DNA from: Algoriphagus machipongonensis
GTDB lineage: Bacteria > Bacteroidota > Bacteroidia > Cytophagales > Cyclobacteriaceae
Assembly: GCF_000166275.1 (NCBI RefSeq)
Contig: NZ_CM001023.1
Span: forward strand, 2,607,001 to 2,671,000
Reading direction: 5' to 3'
Length of the DNA: 64,000 bases
Of this stretch, positions 55,924 through 64,000 are shown piece after piece (the stretch's first letter is position 1; each line of letters begins with the position of its first letter). Made by a program: the position numbers and the translations under genes. Below the pieces are notes generated by a model. That model was not told the origin of the DNA. It saw nothing but the letters and a program-made list of their open reading frames with translations, and did no database searches.

Positions 55924-57009
55924 TTATGATTCTTGAGTCAATAATTGAATATAGGTTTCCAAAATGGAAATATAACCTGAAATGCCTTCTTGAATTTCAT
56001 TCAAATAAATGAATTCATCTGCAGTGTGTGATCTTGCAGAGTCCCCTGGGCCTATTTTTACAGAAGGATAGGGTATTAATGCTTGATCCGAAAGGGTAGG
56101 GCTTCCATAAGTTTTCAAGCCTAACTTTTCCGCAATTTTTAAAATAAAATGTTCATTAGGCACATGAGAGGATTGAAGCCTCAATGACCTAGGAATAAGT
56201 TCAGCTTTTAAGTTTGATTTTAATTCTTGCAGCGCTTCCTCAAGAGAATAAGCATCAGTAACTCTTACATCCAAAGTAAATTCGCATAAATCAGGAACCA
56301 CATTATGCTGCTTTCCTGATTGGATTACCGTGGCTGAAACCTTTGTTTTTCCTAGAAATGGAGACACTCTCTGAAATTGAAAATCTTTGATTTTTTGTAA
56401 ATCATCCAAAGCTAGGTAAAGCGCATTGACACCTTCCTCACGGGCTGCATGCCCTGCTTTTCCAGTTACTTTTGCATCAATGACCATTAAGCCTTTCTCT
56501 GCAACAGCCAAATCCATCAAAGTAGGTTCTCCCACAATAGCGAGATCACATTTAGGAATTTCAGAAATAACTGAAGCAATCCCATTTCTTCCTGAAATTT
56601 CCTCTTCTGCGGAGGCTATTATGATCAAGTTAAAAGGTAAATCTTCTCGATTATAAAAGTGTGTAAATGTAGCCAACAAGCTAACCAGAGGTCCTCCCGC
56701 ATCATTACTTCCTAATCCAAAAAGCTTTCCCTCTTTCTCCAATTCGGTAAAGGGATCCAAAGTATACCCAGCATTGGGTTTTACGGTATCATGGTGAGAA
56801 TTTAACCAGATAGTAGGAATTTCAGGATTGAATGGATTGGCAAATGCCCATAAGTTATTTCCAGATCGCTGAAATAAAATATTTCTATGATTGAAAAACT
56901 TTTCAAGGATTGCTGCTGTATCGCTTTCTTCTTTGGAGAATGATTGCGTATTAATCAACTCTTTAAGAAGCTGAACAGCATCCTGATATAAGGTGTCGTA
57001 GGTTTTCAA
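55924..57009 (-). CDS. argE: M20 family acyl-ornithine/citrulline deacylase
   Basis: Removes the N-acyl group late in arginine synthesis. The 361-residue zinc hydrolase has IWLNSHHDTVKPN (metal His and Asp), GSNDAGGPLVSLL, ASAEEEISGRNG (catalytic and metal Glu) and a dimer domain with GKAGHAAREEGV. Start is TTG at 57009: an in-frame stop lies three to four codons upstream and no other Met is near. In this context the natural substrate is probably the N-succinyl or N-acetyl citrulline made by the ArgF' product. Confidence 0.87.
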   Translation of the reverse strand: MKTYDTLYQDAVQLLKELINTQSFSKEESDTAAILEKFFNHRNILFQRSGNNLWAFANPFNPEIPTIWLNSHHDTVKPNAGYTLDPFTELEKEGKLFGLGSNDAGGPLVSLLATFTHFYNREDLPFNLIIIASAEEEISGRNGIASVISEIPKCDLAIVGEPTLMDLAVAEKGLMVIDAKVTGKAGHAAREEGVNALYLALDDLQKIKDFQFQRVSPFLGKTKVSATVIQSGKQHNVVPDLCEFTLDVRVTDAYSLEEALQELKSNLKAELIPRSLRLQSSHVPNEHFILKIAEKLGLKTYGSPTLSDQALIPYPSVKIGPGDSARSHTADEFIYLNEIQEGISGYISILETYIQLLTQES

Positions 57010-57024
57010 AATGTAATATTTCTA

Positions 57025-57825
57025 TCAATATAGATCATATCGATGACGCTCTATGGTCGTCCCCGATAACTTTCCTTTGGCAGCTAATAGTAAATTTTCA
57101 GCTTTTCCAATCCATACATGGTTCACACCTTTCATCAATGCTTCAAAAGCGTTATCCAACTTCGGAATCATTCCCGAATGAATCACATTTTCTTTTTTGA
57201 GCTCCTGATAAATATCTTCATTAATCAGCGGGATAATGGAGTTTTCATTTTTTTCATCAATCAATACTCCACTTTTATTAAAGCAAAAATATAAATTCAC
57301 CTGATGCTCTTTGGCTAAACTCGTCGCTAGGGCAGAGGCGATACTATCCGCATTGGTATTTAATAATTGCCCTTTTTGATCATGTGTGATGGCATTCACT
57401 ACCGGAAGCAAATCTCCTTTTAGAAGATGATCAATCAGTTTGTTATTCACCTCTTTGATATCTCCTACAAATCCGTAATCTATGCCTTTTACCGGCCTTT
57501 TGATCGAGCGAATCAAATTCCCATCTGCACCTGTCATTCCTATGGAATTCACTTTCAGTGCTTGAAGCTTGGCAACAATCTGCTTATTGATCAAGCCTGC
57601 GTAAACCATCGTTACGACATCCAGGGTATCTTTATCTGTTATTCTCCTGCCATCTACCATTTCTGGCATTACTCCCAGGGACTCTCCAAATCTTGAAGCC
57701 ATAATTCCCCCTCCATGAACAAGGATTTTATGACCAGGAAATTTGGAGAAAAGCTTTAAAAACTCATCCAGTTTTTCTGGGAAGTCGATGACGTTTCCAC
57801 CGATTTTGATAATACTGATTTTCAT
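57025..57825 (-). CDS. argB: N-acylglutamate kinase
   Basis: Phosphorylates N-acetyl- (or N-succinyl-) glutamate. The 266-residue amino-acid kinase has IKIGGNVID, VHGGGIMASRFGE and the MTGADGNLI and NADSIASALATSL blocks. It lacks the N-terminal helix tied to arginine inhibition in hexameric forms, so feedback through this enzyme may be absent. 15 bases before argE. Confidence 0.9.
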   Translation of the reverse strand: MKISIIKIGGNVIDFPEKLDEFLKLFSKFPGHKILVHGGGIMASRFGESLGVMPEMVDGRRITDKDTLDVVTMVYAGLINKQIVAKLQALKVNSIGMTGADGNLIRSIKRPVKGIDYGFVGDIKEVNNKLIDHLLKGDLLPVVNAITHDQKGQLLNTNADSIASALATSLAKEHQVNLYFCFNKSGVLIDEKNENSIIPLINEDIYQELKKENVIHSGMIPKLDNAFEALMKGVNHVWIGKAENLLLAAKGKLSGTTIERHRYDLY

Positions 57826-57844
57826 AGGTTGATAGGTTTGAGGC

Positions 57845-58807
57845 TTAAATCAAATGACTGATCACGGATTGAGCAGCATAGATTCTGTTTTCGGCTTGTT
57901 TTTGTACCAAAGATCGAGGTCCATCTAAAATCTCATCAGACAGCTCTAGGTTTCTTCTTACAGGTAGACAATGCATCACTTTGGCATTGGGTGCATTGAC
58001 GAAGTGTTTTTCAGTGAGCATCCAAGAAGGATCGGTAGAAATGATTTTCCCATAATCATTAAAACCAGACCAATTCTTAACATACACAAAATCAGCGTCT
58101 TGAAGTGCTTTCTTTTGATTATATTCTATAGTTGCTCCTTTGGTGAATTTCTCTGATAATTCATATCCTGCAGGATGGGTAATTGTCAAATCATGGCCCA
58201 TTCCCAAAGACCATTCTGCAAAGCTATTGGCTACGGCGTGAGGAATGGCCTTGATATGAGGTCCCCAGGTTAGTACAATTTTGGGCTTTTTGATTCCAGA
58301 TGAGTGTTCTCGTATCGTAATCTGATCAGCCAAACTTTGCAGTGGATGACGTGTCGCAGATTCCAAACTGATCACCGGAATCCCAGAATATTTAACAAAT
58401 TGAGAAAATACAAAATCATTCATATCCTCCTCTTTATTTGTTAAGGAAGGGAAAGCTCGGATCGCCAAAATATCAAAATAGGTCCCCAAAACTCCAGCAG
58501 CATCTTTGATATGCTCCACGGTTCCTTTGTTCATAATGGCTCCTTCGCGCATTTCCAAAGCCCAACCTTCCTTATCCATATTCAGGACGATAGGCTCAAC
58601 CCCTAAATTAGAAGCCGCAATTTGCGTGGAAACTCGAGTCCTTAAGGATGGATTCAAAAAGATACAGCCAATCCTTTTACCCATACCTTTTTGGATATCG
58701 ATTCTTGGGTCAGCTTTATAATAAAGTGCTTTGTCTATTAATTGCTGGCCTAATGCCTGAGATTCAAACTGTGTAAATTGTAGAATAGAAGGTGAAACTG
58801 AGTCCAT
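57845..58807 (-). CDS. argF': N-succinyl-L-ornithine (or N-acetylornithine) carbamoyltransferase
   Basis: Carbamoylates an acylated ornithine rather than free ornithine, a Bacteroidota and Xanthomonas variant. The 320-residue protein has FLNPSLRTRVSTQ (carbamoyl phosphate), EGWALEMREGAIMNKGTVEHI in separate blocks, ATRHPLQSLADQ and MHCLPVRRNLE. HCLPVRRN, not HCLP with an ornithine loop, marks the acyl-ornithine type. The residue before EHI is Val, closer to the succinyl form (Pro in Bacteroides) than to the acetyl form (Glu) as I recall it; not proven. Confidence 0.88.
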   Translation of the reverse strand: MDSVSPSILQFTQFESQALGQQLIDKALYYKADPRIDIQKGMGKRIGCIFLNPSLRTRVSTQIAASNLGVEPIVLNMDKEGWALEMREGAIMNKGTVEHIKDAAGVLGTYFDILAIRAFPSLTNKEEDMNDFVFSQFVKYSGIPVISLESATRHPLQSLADQITIREHSSGIKKPKIVLTWGPHIKAIPHAVANSFAEWSLGMGHDLTITHPAGYELSEKFTKGATIEYNQKKALQDADFVYVKNWSGFNDYGKIISTDPSWMLTEKHFVNAPNAKVMHCLPVRRNLELSDEILDGPRSLVQKQAENRIYAAQSVISHLI

Positions 58808-58826
58808 TTACTTTAGGGTAGGGGAT

Positions 58827-59957
58827 TTATGCTAAAATTTCTTTAAGTGCGTTTATAAACGAATTTAGCTGATTCAATTCGATATTTAAAGGAGGGAGCA
58901 GTCTAATGGTGTTTTTAGATGCGGCACTTCCTGTAAACATATGATATTGCTTGACTAATTCACTTCGAATAGGTCCAGCCTCTCTGTCTAAGTCGATTCC
59001 AATCATTAAACCGTGACCTCTTACATCCACAACACCGGGAATATGTTTCAATTCCTCCATAATTTGGAGGCCAAGTTTTTCAGATTTGCTGATCAGCTCT
59101 TCACTTTCCAAGACTTCCAATACTCCTAAACCTGCCGCACATGCTAGGTGATTTCCTCCGAAAGTGGTTCCCAATAAGCCATAGCTTGCTTCAAATGCAG
59201 GAGAAATTAAAATTCCTCCCATAGGAAAGCCATTCCCCATACCTTTGGCCATACTGATAATATCAGGTCGTATATCTTTTACCCATTGATGTGCAAAGAA
59301 TTTTCCTGTTCGGCCAAAACCTGATTGTACCTCATCCAAGATCAATTTGATTCCAAAATCTCTACAAATATGAGCCAGGCCTGTCAAGAATTCTGCGGAA
59401 GGAACCTGAATACCTCCAACCCCTTGAATTCCTTCAATGATAATTCCTGCGATATTCCCTTCTTTAACCCGGAGTTCCACTGCCTGAAGGTCTCCCCAGG
59501 GTAAGATTTGAAAATCTTCACGCGCATTGCATGGAGCAATGATTTTAGGATTATCGGTCAAAGCTACGGCAGCAGAAGTTCTTCCATGAAATCCTCCTGA
59601 AAAGGAAATAAAACCTGATTTTCCAGTTTCAAAAGAGGCTAACTTAATGGCATTTTCATTGGCTTCTGCTCCAGAATTACAAAGGAACAAGTTGTAATCT
59701 TCGTAACCAGAAAGCCTACCTAGTTTTTCTGCATATTCCTTTTGAATAGGAATTTGAACAGAGTTAGAATAAAAAGCGATTTGATTTAACTGATCCTGGA
59801 TTCTTTTGACAAAATGTGGATGCGTATGCCCAATGGAAATCACCGCATGTCCACCATATAAATCCAGGTATTCTTGCCCCTGATCATCCCATAATTTGGC
59901 ACCAGAAGCTTTGACCGGAGTCACCGGCATCAAAGGATAAACATCAAATAAATTCAT
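58827..59957 (-). CDS. argD: N-acylornithine aminotransferase
   Basis: A PLP class III aminotransferase giving N-acyl-ornithine. The 376-residue protein has GGHAVISIGHTHP, NSGAEANENAIKLA, FSGGFHGRTSAAVALT, LDEVQSGFGRTGKFFAHQ and the PLP Lys in ISMAKGMGNGFPMGG. Between argC and argF', 19 bases before the latter. Could also serve lysine-type substrates. Confidence 0.92.
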   Translation of the reverse strand: MNLFDVYPLMPVTPVKASGAKLWDDQGQEYLDLYGGHAVISIGHTHPHFVKRIQDQLNQIAFYSNSVQIPIQKEYAEKLGRLSGYEDYNLFLCNSGAEANENAIKLASFETGKSGFISFSGGFHGRTSAAVALTDNPKIIAPCNAREDFQILPWGDLQAVELRVKEGNIAGIIIEGIQGVGGIQVPSAEFLTGLAHICRDFGIKLILDEVQSGFGRTGKFFAHQWVKDIRPDIISMAKGMGNGFPMGGILISPAFEASYGLLGTTFGGNHLACAAGLGVLEVLESEELISKSEKLGLQIMEELKHIPGVVDVRGHGLMIGIDLDREAGPIRSELVKQYHMFTGSAASKNTIRLLPPLNIELNQLNSFINALKEILA

Positions 59958-60007
59958 CTTGAATTTTAATAAATAAGTGAAGATAAACTGGCAGCATGGC
60001 CAGAGAC

Positions 60008-60976
60008 TTAAAAAGCGATACTTTTCAGATTTAAACCTGCTTTTTCTTCCAACCCAAAGGCCAAATTGAAATTATGAACTGCTTGACCAGAAGCTCCTTT
60101 CAGTAAATTATCAATGGCTGAATAAATCACCAATTGACCCGCTTCTTTCTGAATAAACACAATACATTTGTTGGTATTTACTGCCTGCTTCATATCGATA
60201 TCTTGATCTGAAACATGGGTGAAAACAGCATCTTGGTAGAATTCTTGATAGATTTTCCTTGCCTCTTCAATCGTCCCTTCAAATGGGAGATAGGCTGTTA
60301 CCCAAATCCCTCTTGGGAAATTCCCTCGATAAGGTGTGAAAAGCATCTGGGAATCAAAATCAGCGTTCAATTGCCTAAAAGTCTGTCCTATCTCCTTGAG
60401 GTGCTGATGTGTAAATAACTTATACACCGACATGTTGGAGGATCTATAGCTGAAATGAGAAGTTTCTGCTAGTTTCTTTCCAGCACCTGTACTACCAGTA
60501 ATACCTGTGATATGGATTGCATCTTTTGCTAAACCAGCGGCAATAGCAGGAGCCAAGGCCAATTGAATTCCAGTAGCAAAACACCCTGGGTTGGCAATCT
60601 TTTTGGCAGACTTGATTTTCTCTGCATTCACTTCTGGAAGTCCATAAATAAACCCATTGGACTCATCTCTAAAATCTGTGGAAAGATCAATAATCACAGT
60701 ACTTTCAGGAAAAGGATTTTCTTCCAAAAATGCTTTCGTCTGACCATGAGGTAATCCCAAAAAGACAGCCTCTATTCCCGAAGTCGAAACTTCATCTGTA
60801 AAGATCAAGTCACAATCTCCAATTAAATCAGGATGTACCTCTTCTACTTTTTTGCCTTTTTGACTGTTACTGTGAACATAAACCAGCTCACAATTTGGGT
60901 GATGAACCAAAATTCTTAATAATTCTCCTCCAGTATATCCTGCCGCACCTATAACAGCTGTTTTAATCTTAGTCAT
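60008..60976 (-). CDS. argC: N-acyl-gamma-glutamyl-phosphate reductase
   Basis: NADPH-dependent reduction of the acylglutamyl phosphate. The 322-residue protein begins VIGAAGYTGGELLRIL (NADP loop), has VFLGLPHGQT, the catalytic Cys in IANPGCFATGIQLALAP and a late His in FTPYRGNFPRGIW. It overlaps argG by 8 bases, implying coupled translation. Confidence 0.93.
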   Translation of the reverse strand: MTKIKTAVIGAAGYTGGELLRILVHHPNCELVYVHSNSQKGKKVEEVHPDLIGDCDLIFTDEVSTSGIEAVFLGLPHGQTKAFLEENPFPESTVIIDLSTDFRDESNGFIYGLPEVNAEKIKSAKKIANPGCFATGIQLALAPAIAAGLAKDAIHITGITGSTGAGKKLAETSHFSYRSSNMSVYKLFTHQHLKEIGQTFRQLNADFDSQMLFTPYRGNFPRGIWVTAYLPFEGTIEEARKIYQEFYQDAVFTHVSDQDIDMKQAVNTNKCIVFIQKEAGQLVIYSAIDNLLKGASGQAVHNFNLAFGLEEKAGLNLKSIAF

Positions 60977-62162
60977 CTTTACTATTTACTTTATGGAAAA
61001 TTGCTGTTTGGTTTCCTAGAATTCGAGTGAAGCCTTTTACATCTTCAGCAGTATAGCCTTTATTCATTTCACCATAGCTACCGAATTTGGCAGACATCAA
61101 ATCATGATCAGATGTAATCCCCAAAAGCGTAAAGCGATAAGGTTGTAACAAAACTTTTACTGTACCTGATACATATTCCTGAGTACTCTGAAGGAATGCC
61201 TCCAAATTTCTCATCACAGGATCTAGGTAATGTCCTTCATGCAGGTGATTTCCATAAAATTCCGCTTGTTGGTTTTTCCAGAACATCTGCCATTTGGTCA
61301 AAGTGTGCTTTTCTAATAGCTGATGACCCTTTATAATTACTAGGGGAGCTGCCGCCTCAAAACCAACTCTTCCTTTGATTCCGATGATCGTATCTCCCAC
61401 GTGAATATCTCTTCCTATTCCAAAGGGAGCAGCAAGTTCCTGCACTTCTAAAATTGCATCCGTTGACTTTTCATAAATCTTCCCATTGACTCCTTTTAGT
61501 TCACCTGCTTCGAAAGTCAAAGTTATTTCTTTGGCTTCTGTTTCTGTCACTTGAACAGGCCAGGCGGATTCTGGTAAATAGTCAGAGGAAGTCAATGTTT
61601 CTTTGCCACCAACAGAAGTCCCCCAAATACCTTTATTAATAGAATAGGCTGCCTTTTCGAAATTCATGGAGACACCATGCTTTTTCAAGTACTCGATTTC
61701 TTCCTGTCTACTCAGTTTTAAATCACGAATAGGGGTGATGATTTCAATATCTGGAACAATCGTTTGGAAAATCATATCAAATCGAACCTGGTCATTTCCA
61801 GCTCCTGTTGATCCATGGGCTACAGATTTGGCTCCAATAGACTTCGCATATTCAGCTAATGATTTGGCTTGTAAAATACGTTCTGCAGATACTGATAGAG
61901 GATAAGTTTGGTTCTTTAAAACATTACCAAACACCAAAAATTTAATTACCTCTTGGTAATAGGTCTCTACCACATCCAAGACTTTGAAGGAGGCAATACC
62001 TAAGTTTTCAGCCCTATTTTGAATGGTAGTTAGTTCCTCTTCCGAAAATCCACCAGTATTTACTAATACAGCATGAACTTCGTATCCAAGTTCTTTTGAC
62101 AAGTGCAAGGCACAAAATGTGGTGTCCAAACCACCGCTATAGGCTAAAACGACTTTTTTCAT
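60969..62162 (-). CDS. argG: Argininosuccinate synthase
   Basis: Joins citrulline and aspartate with ATP. The 397-residue protein has AYSGGLDTTFCALHL (P-loop), HGSTGAGNDQVRF, and SINKGIWGTSVGG. It is second in the operon after the GNAT gene, 35 bases on, and precedes argC with overlap. In this variant pathway it acts after the deacylase has made citrulline. Confidence 0.94.
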   Translation of the reverse strand: MKKVVLAYSGGLDTTFCALHLSKELGYEVHAVLVNTGGFSEEELTTIQNRAENLGIASFKVLDVVETYYQEVIKFLVFGNVLKNQTYPLSVSAERILQAKSLAEYAKSIGAKSVAHGSTGAGNDQVRFDMIFQTIVPDIEIITPIRDLKLSRQEEIEYLKKHGVSMNFEKAAYSINKGIWGTSVGGKETLTSSDYLPESAWPVQVTETEAKEITLTFEAGELKGVNGKIYEKSTDAILEVQELAAPFGIGRDIHVGDTIIGIKGRVGFEAAAPLVIIKGHQLLEKHTLTKWQMFWKNQQAEFYGNHLHEGHYLDPVMRNLEAFLQSTQEYVSGTVKVLLQPYRFTLLGITSDHDLMSAKFGSYGEMNKGYTAEDVKGFTRILGNQTAIFHKVNSKDD

Positions 62163-62197
62163 CGATGAAATAGTTTTGACTATTGAAGTATTTGTAA

Positions 62198-62893
62198 TTA
62201 GATAAACATGCTAGAAACTGAATCCTTGGATTTATTGATTCGTAGCATGACATATTTTTTAAGTCTGACCCAACGATCAAACAGCTTAAGTTCCTTATTA
62301 AAGTCCTTTCTCAAGGCCTTTTCGTTTGCATGGTTCTTTTTGGCTTCAGGGTCATAAAGCATGGCTGTGCAAAGACAGTTTTGGCGATTTTTACTCACCA
62401 AAATCTCATAGTTGATGCAACTTTGACAACCTTTCCAGAACTCATTGTCATCAGTCAGGTCTCCATAAGAAACAGGAATATACCCCAACTCAGAGTTGAT
62501 TTTCATTACCGCAGGACCGGTAGTTAAGCCGAAAATTTTAGAATCCGGGTATTTCTTTCTACTCAACTTGAAGATTTCCTTCTTAATCAATCTTGCCAAT
62601 CCATATTTTCTAAATTCTGGAGAGACAATCAATCCTGAATTGGCCACATATTTACCATGACCCCAAGCTTCAATGTAGCAAAAGCCAGCCCATGCACCAT
62701 CTTTGGTTAAGGCAATAACAGCTTTTCCTTCTTCCATCTTTGTTTCGATATAAGCAGGGCTTCTTTTGGCGATCCCTGTCCCACGAGCTTTGGCAGAGTT
62801 TTCCATCTCATCAGTAATTTGAGAGGAGTACTTCTTGTGTGAAGGTTGGGCTACAATGATTTGAAATGATATATTTTCCATGTTTGACTGCAT
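62198..62893 (-). CDS. GNAT family N-acyltransferase heading the arginine operon
   Basis: A 231-residue GNAT protein. The central domain has VALTKDGAWAGFCYIEAWG-type strands, VSPEFRKYGLARLIKKEI with the acyl-CoA loop, and FGLTTGPAVMKINSELGY. A Cys-rich stretch (CQSCINYE, NCLCTAM) then precedes a basic C-terminal helix, which is unusual for plain GNATs. No argA- or argJ-like gene is in the operon, so this protein is the best candidate for the N-acyl (succinyl or acetyl) glutamate synthase, the first committed step; inference from position. ATGs exist at 62893 and 62881. Confidence 0.75.
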   Translation of the reverse strand: MQSNMENISFQIIVAQPSHKKYSSQITDEMENSAKARGTGIAKRSPAYIETKMEEGKAVIALTKDGAWAGFCYIEAWGHGKYVANSGLIVSPEFRKYGLARLIKKEIFKLSRKKYPDSKIFGLTTGPAVMKINSELGYIPVSYGDLTDDNEFWKGCQSCINYEILVSKNRQNCLCTAMLYDPEAKKNHANEKALRKDFNKELKLFDRWVRLKKYVMLRINKSKDSVSSMFI

Positions 62894-63261
62894 GAAGACA
62901 TCCCGAAAGATTTCGGTGTGATTTTTTAATAAATAAGAAAATGGGTATTTCGAAGGACGTTTCCCACGTAGGAAAACAAAGTATAGCAGATAGGGTTAAA
63001 CCCTGAAAAAGAACCTATACCTCCTTAAAGGAGTGAAAAATAGCATAACTGGCTTCACTGTAGTCACAGGAAGTGTGTTTGTAATAGAAGCCGCTATGTT
63101 GAAAATCGTGTTCATTCGTTTCGGGAGGCAAAGTTGACTTCTTTGAAATCTATTTGCAAGTAAATTCTTTATTTTTTTATACTCTATTGGCAAAAATTCT
63201 GCCATTCATTAATTAACTGCCTTAAATTCCTTTAAAACCACTATCTCGGAATTATATTTTG
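62894..63261. other. Leader and promoter region of the arginine operon
   Basis: About 370 bases between the GNAT start and the class V aminotransferase stop. On the reverse strand, TATACTTTG (62985-62977) is near the -7 pattern with one extra base, and a 13-base palindrome AGGGTTAAACCCT (62992-63004) lies just upstream, where an operator could act. A small CCGAA/TTCGG hairpin lies close to the GNAT start. No gene is supported. Confidence 0.4.
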
Positions 63262-64000
63262 TCATGCATTTCCAGACATTTCTTTTATTGCTCTTACAAA
63301 CTGATCTATGTCGTTTTCTGAGGTATATACATTCGGGGAAATCCTACAACCTCTTACTCCAGATCCATTAATTCCCACAGTATAAATCTTGTATTTATCC
63401 ATCAAAATCTTCGCCATTTCATTAGGCTCAATCTTTTCTATGCCTACATTTCCAATTCCACAGGATCTTTTTGGCTCTAATGGGGTATTAACTACCACAC
63501 CAGGTAAATCTCTTACCTGATCTGACCAGTACTTTTGGATATACCTTAGCCTTTCCTCTTTTCTCTTACTACCCATTTTATTTTGAAATTCAATGGCATC
63601 AAGTACTGCCAAGTCTGTGGATACCGGATGAGTGCCCGTATGATTTAAATTCAATAATGTTTTTTGGTCCAATTCATAAGGTGCTAAAAGCGGCTTTATC
63701 TTCTGGCTCTTTCCTTTCTTTACATATAGCATGCCACAGCCTAAGGGTACACTTAGCCATTTGTGTAGACTGGATCCATAATAATCACAGTTCAGTTCAG
63801 AAATATTGAAATCAAAATGGCCTACTGCATGAGCTCCATCTAACATCACTTCAACCCCATGGCTATGTGCCATATCAGCAATCTTTTTAACAGGAAGAAT
63901 ATGTCCGGTAATATTTACGATATGAGGCACCATCATCAGCTTTGTTTTAGGTGTAATCGCCTGTTCATAAACTGCCACAACTTCCTCGTCATTTTGAGGG
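63262..64000 (-). CDS. PLP-dependent class V aminotransferase, truncated by the window
   Basis: The C-terminal 245 or so residues of a fold-type I PLP enzyme related to isopenicillin N epimerase and cysteine desulfurase-like proteins. Visible are VPHIVNITGHILPVKKI, VMLDGAHAVGHFDF (PLP Asp) and SSLHKWLSVPLGCGML with the PLP Lys. The end has IKEMSGNA. A GTG inside (63978) is not the start because the frame runs through to the window edge and the cofactor domain is incomplete. Substrate unknown. Confidence 0.83.
   Translation of the reverse strand, partial: PQNDEEVVAVYEQAITPKTKLMMVPHIVNITGHILPVKKIADMAHSHGVEVMLDGAHAVGHFDFNISELNCDYYGSSLHKWLSVPLGCGMLYVKKGKSQKIKPLLAPYELDQKTLLNLNHTGTHPVSTDLAVLDAIEFQNKMGSKRKEERLRYIQKYWSDQVRDLPGVVVNTPLEPKRSCGIGNVGIEKIEPNEMAKILMDKYKIYTVGINGSGVRGCRISPNVYTSENDIDQFVRAIKEMSGNA

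Noticed and set aside
62996..63205. 69-codon reverse open frame upstream of the arginine operon
   Set aside because: Basic and hydrophobic mix with no family, no ribosome site, and it covers the putative promoter and palindrome; more likely non-coding leader.

Overview
The window reads as chromosomal DNA of a Bacteroidota bacterium, most likely Cytophagales/Cyclobacteriaceae (Algoriphagus-like). Grounds: moderate-to-low G+C, a gldC gliding gene, the ftsX-DUF3098-uppP-truB-ribF gene order, an arginine operon with a succinylornithine-type transcarbamylase, a TonB receptor with an N-terminal CarboxypepD_reg domain, lipoproteins with short lipoboxes, and promoters that fit the Bacteroidota pattern (TTG about 20 bases before TAnnTTTG). 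The species is an inference. No prophage, plasmid, complete insertion sequence or CRISPR array is visible. Both end genes (a glycosyltransferase at the left, a class V aminotransferase at the right) run off the window.

Layout. 1-5.8 kb: an exopolysaccharide-like cluster (processive GT2, YaiO-type TPR/beta-barrel, an unrecognised membrane-anchored protein) facing an LTA-synthase/sulfatase-like enzyme. 5.9-9.4 kb: small forward genes including msrA and a large protein with a nucleosidase-like C-terminus. 9.4-13.9 kb: a reverse operon of three exported proteins for peptide or gamma-glutamyl handling (M20 amidohydrolase, gamma-glutamyltransferase, CarboxypepD_reg protein). 14-17 kb: a DEAD-box helicase with a recognisable promoter, a 19-base palindromic operator and an in-frame amber codon before its basic tail, then a phage-type muramidase, a DinB protein and a short inverted-repeat element. 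17-20.4 kb: a fused phosphoserine phosphatase/phosphoglycerate dehydrogenase and small conserved genes. 20.6-25.8 kb: a TetR/ABC/HlyD/TolC export operon whose ABC ATPase has lost nearly all catalytic motifs except Walker A.

26-30.3 kb: uronate catabolism (altronate dehydratase, divergent from KDG kinase and KDPG aldolase). 30.3-35.4 kb: 1-Cys peroxiredoxin, a TIGR04282/TIGR04283-like pair around a DUF6134-like protein, a double VOC protein, and GAPDH. 35.5-39.4 kb: two identical tRNA-Glu(TTC) genes with promoter and terminator, then a 1133-residue HEAT-repeat/cytochrome c lipoprotein. 39.6-42.6 kb: a TonB-dependent receptor. 42.9-48.9 kb: a long reverse gene series running pdeM-ftsX-DUF3098-uppP-truB-ribF-scoA-scoB-gldC. 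49-52.2 kb: metY-metX behind a SAM-I riboswitch. 52.3-54.5 kb: beta-carbonic anhydrase and a SulP transporter, translationally coupled. 54.6-62.9 kb: the complete arginine operon, GNAT-argG-argC-argD-argF'-argB-argE-argH.

The most unusual items are the amber codon inside the helicase tail, the motif-degenerate ABC ATPase in an otherwise intact tripartite exporter, the polysaccharide cluster with an unrecognised member, the operator palindrome on the helicase promoter, and the GNAT protein that probably supplies the missing first step of arginine synthesis.
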